Assembly: GCF_047462415.1 (NCBI RefSeq)
Contig: NZ_JANSJE010000002.1
Coordinates: forward strand, 1 to 64,000
Source: Thermostichus sp047462415
GTDB lineage: Bacteria; Cyanobacteriota; Cyanobacteriia; Thermostichales; Thermostichaceae
DNA: 64,000 nt
Direction: 5' to 3'
Below are positions 62,322 to 64,000 of this stretch, one piece after another (the stretch's first letter is position 1; each line of letters begins with the position of its first letter). The notes beneath the pieces are model-generated. The model was given only the letters and a program-made list of their open reading frames with translations. It was not told the origin of the DNA and ran no database searches. The position numbers were made by a program, and so were the translations under genes.

Positions 62322-62440
62322 CCCCTCTCCCCTTGGGAGAGGGGCCGGGGGTGAGGGCTGACTCCCCTTGGGAGAGGGGCCGGGGGTGGTCGCGTGAGCG
62401 GCGCGGAGCGCTTGGGCTGGGAGAGGGGCTGGGATCGGCA
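62322..62440 (+). repeat. Composite hairpin + GCG repeat upstream of carA
   Basis: The stem CCCCTCTCCC (62322-62331) and GGGAGAGGGG (62335-62344) is followed by GCCGGGGGTGAGGG. Next come a short CTCCC/GGGAG stem (62362-62374), CCGGGGGTGG, the GCG module CGCGTGAGCGGCGCGGAGCGC (62391-62411 region) and GGGAGAGGGGCTGGG. The order is shifted relative to the 60988 copy, as if one unit had been duplicated. It occupies the space between carA and the first pseudopilin gene, upstream of the carA start. Confidence 0.72.
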
Positions 62441-62460
62441 GCCTGACTATCCTACCCCAA

Positions 62461-63021
62461 CTAGCCTTCCTCTGCCTCGTTGGTCACGTTGCCACACTCA
62501 GGGTTATTGTCCTTGCGGAGAGTGCCGATCAAAGTGCTCACCACCACGCAGCGGTTTTCGCCCTGGGAGTAGGTGCTGCTGACCACAAAGCGCCCCAACT
62601 GACGCGCCCGCCCTTCCGAGTCGAAAACGGCCCTTCCGCCGTTGAAGGTATTGCTGGCAGTAACAAAATTATTGAGGCGCAACCACTGACAAGGGGTGGG
62701 CTCATCGCAAAGGCCTTCCTCGTCTTGGATCACCAGCGTGGGGACATTCGGATCTGAGTTATCGATCTCGACCACCCAAGCACGGCCTTGGAGAGAAGCT
62801 CTGGCGTTGGCGCGGGCGGTGCGCAGGGCTCGCTCCACCTTGTTTTGCGCGTCCTCCAATTGGATGCGCGCCCAGATGTTGATCCCGGAAGGGACGGCCA
62901 GCCCGGCCAGAATGCCGATAATGACCACCACCGCCAGGACCTCTGTCAGCGTGAAGCCCTGGGATCGAAGCGGCCGCGCCGGGCCAATGGTTTTTTTCTC
63001 CAAGGCCAACATGGTGGACAT
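62461..63021 (-). CDS. GspH/FimT-type pseudopilin (HpsB-like)
   Basis: The 186-residue protein has a type IV prepilin N-terminus. It has a basic leader, then G-FTLTEVLAVVVIIGILAGLAVP with cleavage after Gly (residue 22) and the Glu at +5. The globular C-terminal part contains four cysteines, in two pairs (EGLCDEPTPCQW; NRCVVV, NPECGN). In cyanobacteria such minor pseudopilins sit in hps clusters for polysaccharide secretion and motility. It lies 5 bases downstream of the next gene, with the same direction. Confidence 0.75.
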   Translation of the reverse strand: MSTMLALEKKTIGPARPLRSQGFTLTEVLAVVVIIGILAGLAVPSGINIWARIQLEDAQNKVERALRTARANARASLQGRAWVVEIDNSDPNVPTLVIQDEEGLCDEPTPCQWLRLNNFVTASNTFNGGRAVFDSEGRARQLGRFVVSSTYSQGENRCVVVSTLIGTLRKDNNPECGNVTNEAEEG

Positions 63022-63026
63022 TCCCC

Positions 63027-64000
63027 CTAGGAGAGTTGACGGTTGATAACACCGCGGGCAAGAACCCGAGTTTGCAGCGGCAGCAGGTAGCGCGACACCT
63101 CTGAGATATCGACGCTGGTGGCATCCTGAATGTAGCGACGGAAGAGGCCGGGGTTGGCCCGCTCCATGGCCGTGGCCGTGATGTTGATGACCACATCCTG
63201 GGGTCGGTCGGCGCCGGGGCTGCGCCGCACGCAGACGTAGAAGCCCACGTCGTTCTGGTTATCTGCCAACCCTGAGAAGGTGACGCCGTTGGGTTTGCCG
63301 CCGCCAAAGGCATAGCCCTGCGGGCAAGCGGGTGCAACCTGCGGACTCCCCTCCCGGCTGCTGAAGATGTTCGAGACCAGAGCTATCAGGCGGGGGCCAT
63401 CCGCCCTGCTGGCAATGGGGATCTGGCGTGCTCGGGCCTGCTCGGAAGGCCAAGCAAGGAAACCTTCCCGGAACGGATCGGGATCTTCAACAAAGAACGG
63501 GCTGCGACCAGCGCAGTCATTTTGACCCTGAGTGTTGAGGGGGCGTAACTCAAAACGCTCGATCCGCGCGTTGCCTTCCCAAGGAGTGTCCCCTGTTGGG
63601 TTGCCGGCGTTGTTGTAGTTGCGGCGCAGGTAGTACACCACCAGGGTGTAAATGCCGCGGCGGCTGAGCAGCGTTTCCCAATCCGCATTTCTGCCGTTTG
63701 TGAGCGGGAACCCAGCAGGTGGTTCAGCAGGCAAGGTAGCACGGCCTTCGCGAATCTCTTGCAAGGTGGGGTTGCCCGCGTAGCATCCCCGCGGGATCGG
63801 TTCCAGCTTCCAAAGGGCAACAACCGGGATAGCGTCATCGGGGCGGCGGATCCAGCCTGGCTCGTAAAGCCGCTGGGTAACATCTGGGATCCCGTCTCCG
63901 TTGGGCTGTTCGGTGTCGTTGTAAATGTAGAGAGCTTCTGCCAGATCCTGCTGGATAAATTCCATGGCCTGGGTCAGCTCCGCCTGCACCTGGGTGCGGC
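63027..64000 (-). CDS. Large pseudopilin, C-terminal part (HpsC-like; N-terminus beyond the window)
   Basis: The visible 324 codons encode QAELTQAMEFIQQDLAEALYIY (the end of the pilin helix), then a large globular domain with many conserved Arg/Trp/Tyr residues and cysteine pairs. The C-terminus is YLLPLQTRVLARGVINRQL. The reading frame is open at 64000, so the pilin leader lies further right. It resembles HpsC, a large pseudopilin of the hormogonium polysaccharide cluster. It precedes the GspH-like gene in the same transcript. Confidence 0.7.
   Translation of the reverse strand, partial: RTQVQAELTQAMEFIQQDLAEALYIYNDTEQPNGDGIPDVTQRLYEPGWIRRPDDAIPVVALWKLEPIPRGCYAGNPTLQEIREGRATLPAEPPAGFPLTNGRNADWETLLSRRGIYTLVVYYLRRNYNNAGNPTGDTPWEGNARIERFELRPLNTQGQNDCAGRSPFFVEDPDPFREGFLAWPSEQARARQIPIASRADGPRLIALVSNIFSSREGSPQVAPACPQGYAFGGGKPNGVTFSGLADNQNDVGFYVCVRRSPGADRPQDVVINITATAMERANPGLFRRYIQDATSVDISEVSRYLLPLQTRVLARGVINRQLS

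Overview
The window is cyanobacterial chromosomal DNA. The left edge holds the first 22 codons of psbD (photosystem II D2). There are also a 47-residue high-light-inducible protein, a CpcD-domain protein, several cyanobacteria-only families (DUF4079, DUF1997, DUF3143, KGK-like), a cyanobacteriochrome-type sensor kinase and pseudopilins resembling HpsB/HpsC. The DNA is GC-rich and unusually dense in GGATCC and GGGATCCC. Together with a complete C-P lyase operon, this fits the thermophilic hot-spring Synechococcus lineage, most likely the Octopus Spring OS-B' / JA-2-3B'a type. From memory, that strain carries a phn cluster and its sister OS-A does not. The strain assignment is inference. Layout: 1-9.1 kb holds psbD (partial), glgA, TPR/HEAT proteins, rsmD, DUF4079, a CpcD-like protein and a three-domain envelope enzyme. 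9.1-17.2 kb is the leftward operon phnCDEGHIJKLM behind a four-unit Pho box. 17.3-30.9 kb holds hisIE, an antiporter fused to a universal-stress domain, a PIN/Phd toxin-antitoxin pair, an MFS carrier, an EAL protein, gloB, rpmF, a CsgG-like protein, putA and an NAD(P)-binding protein. 30.9-35.0 kb is a more AT-rich block with a dynamin-like GTPase, three small related KGK-like proteins and a degenerate HNH protein. 35.1-39.3 kb has a tandem V4R-like protein, two roadblock-like proteins, tgt and tRNA-Leu(CAG). 39.7-44.2 kb is one 1524-residue hybrid kinase. 44.4-53.7 kb contains hli, gst, rimI, purK, trmD, then secE-nusG-rplK-rplA-(L10 leader)-rplJ-rplL and rpsU. 53.7-64 kb has a trypsin-like lipoprotein, a ParA/ribbon-helix-helix pair, dxr, an ABC exporter, murE, carA and two pseudopilins; the last runs off the window. 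The main functional units are these. The phn operon should import phosphonates (PhnCDE) and break them down (PhnGHIJKLM) under phosphate control. The ribosomal block is autoregulated through an L10 leader followed by a hairpin and T-tract. The dynamin/KGK block looks like an accessory module: the GTPase and two of its small neighbours end in the same LDDLR motif, and the third ends in a related LDSFR. Points most worth a second look are PhnJ lacking the canonical Fe-S and thiyl cysteines, the dynamin/KGK block with its shared tail, a DXCF cyanobacteriochrome GAF domain with Cys-Tyr in place of Cys-His, RsmD with APPY instead of DPPY, and composite hairpin repeats that flank carA and supply the C-terminus of MurE.
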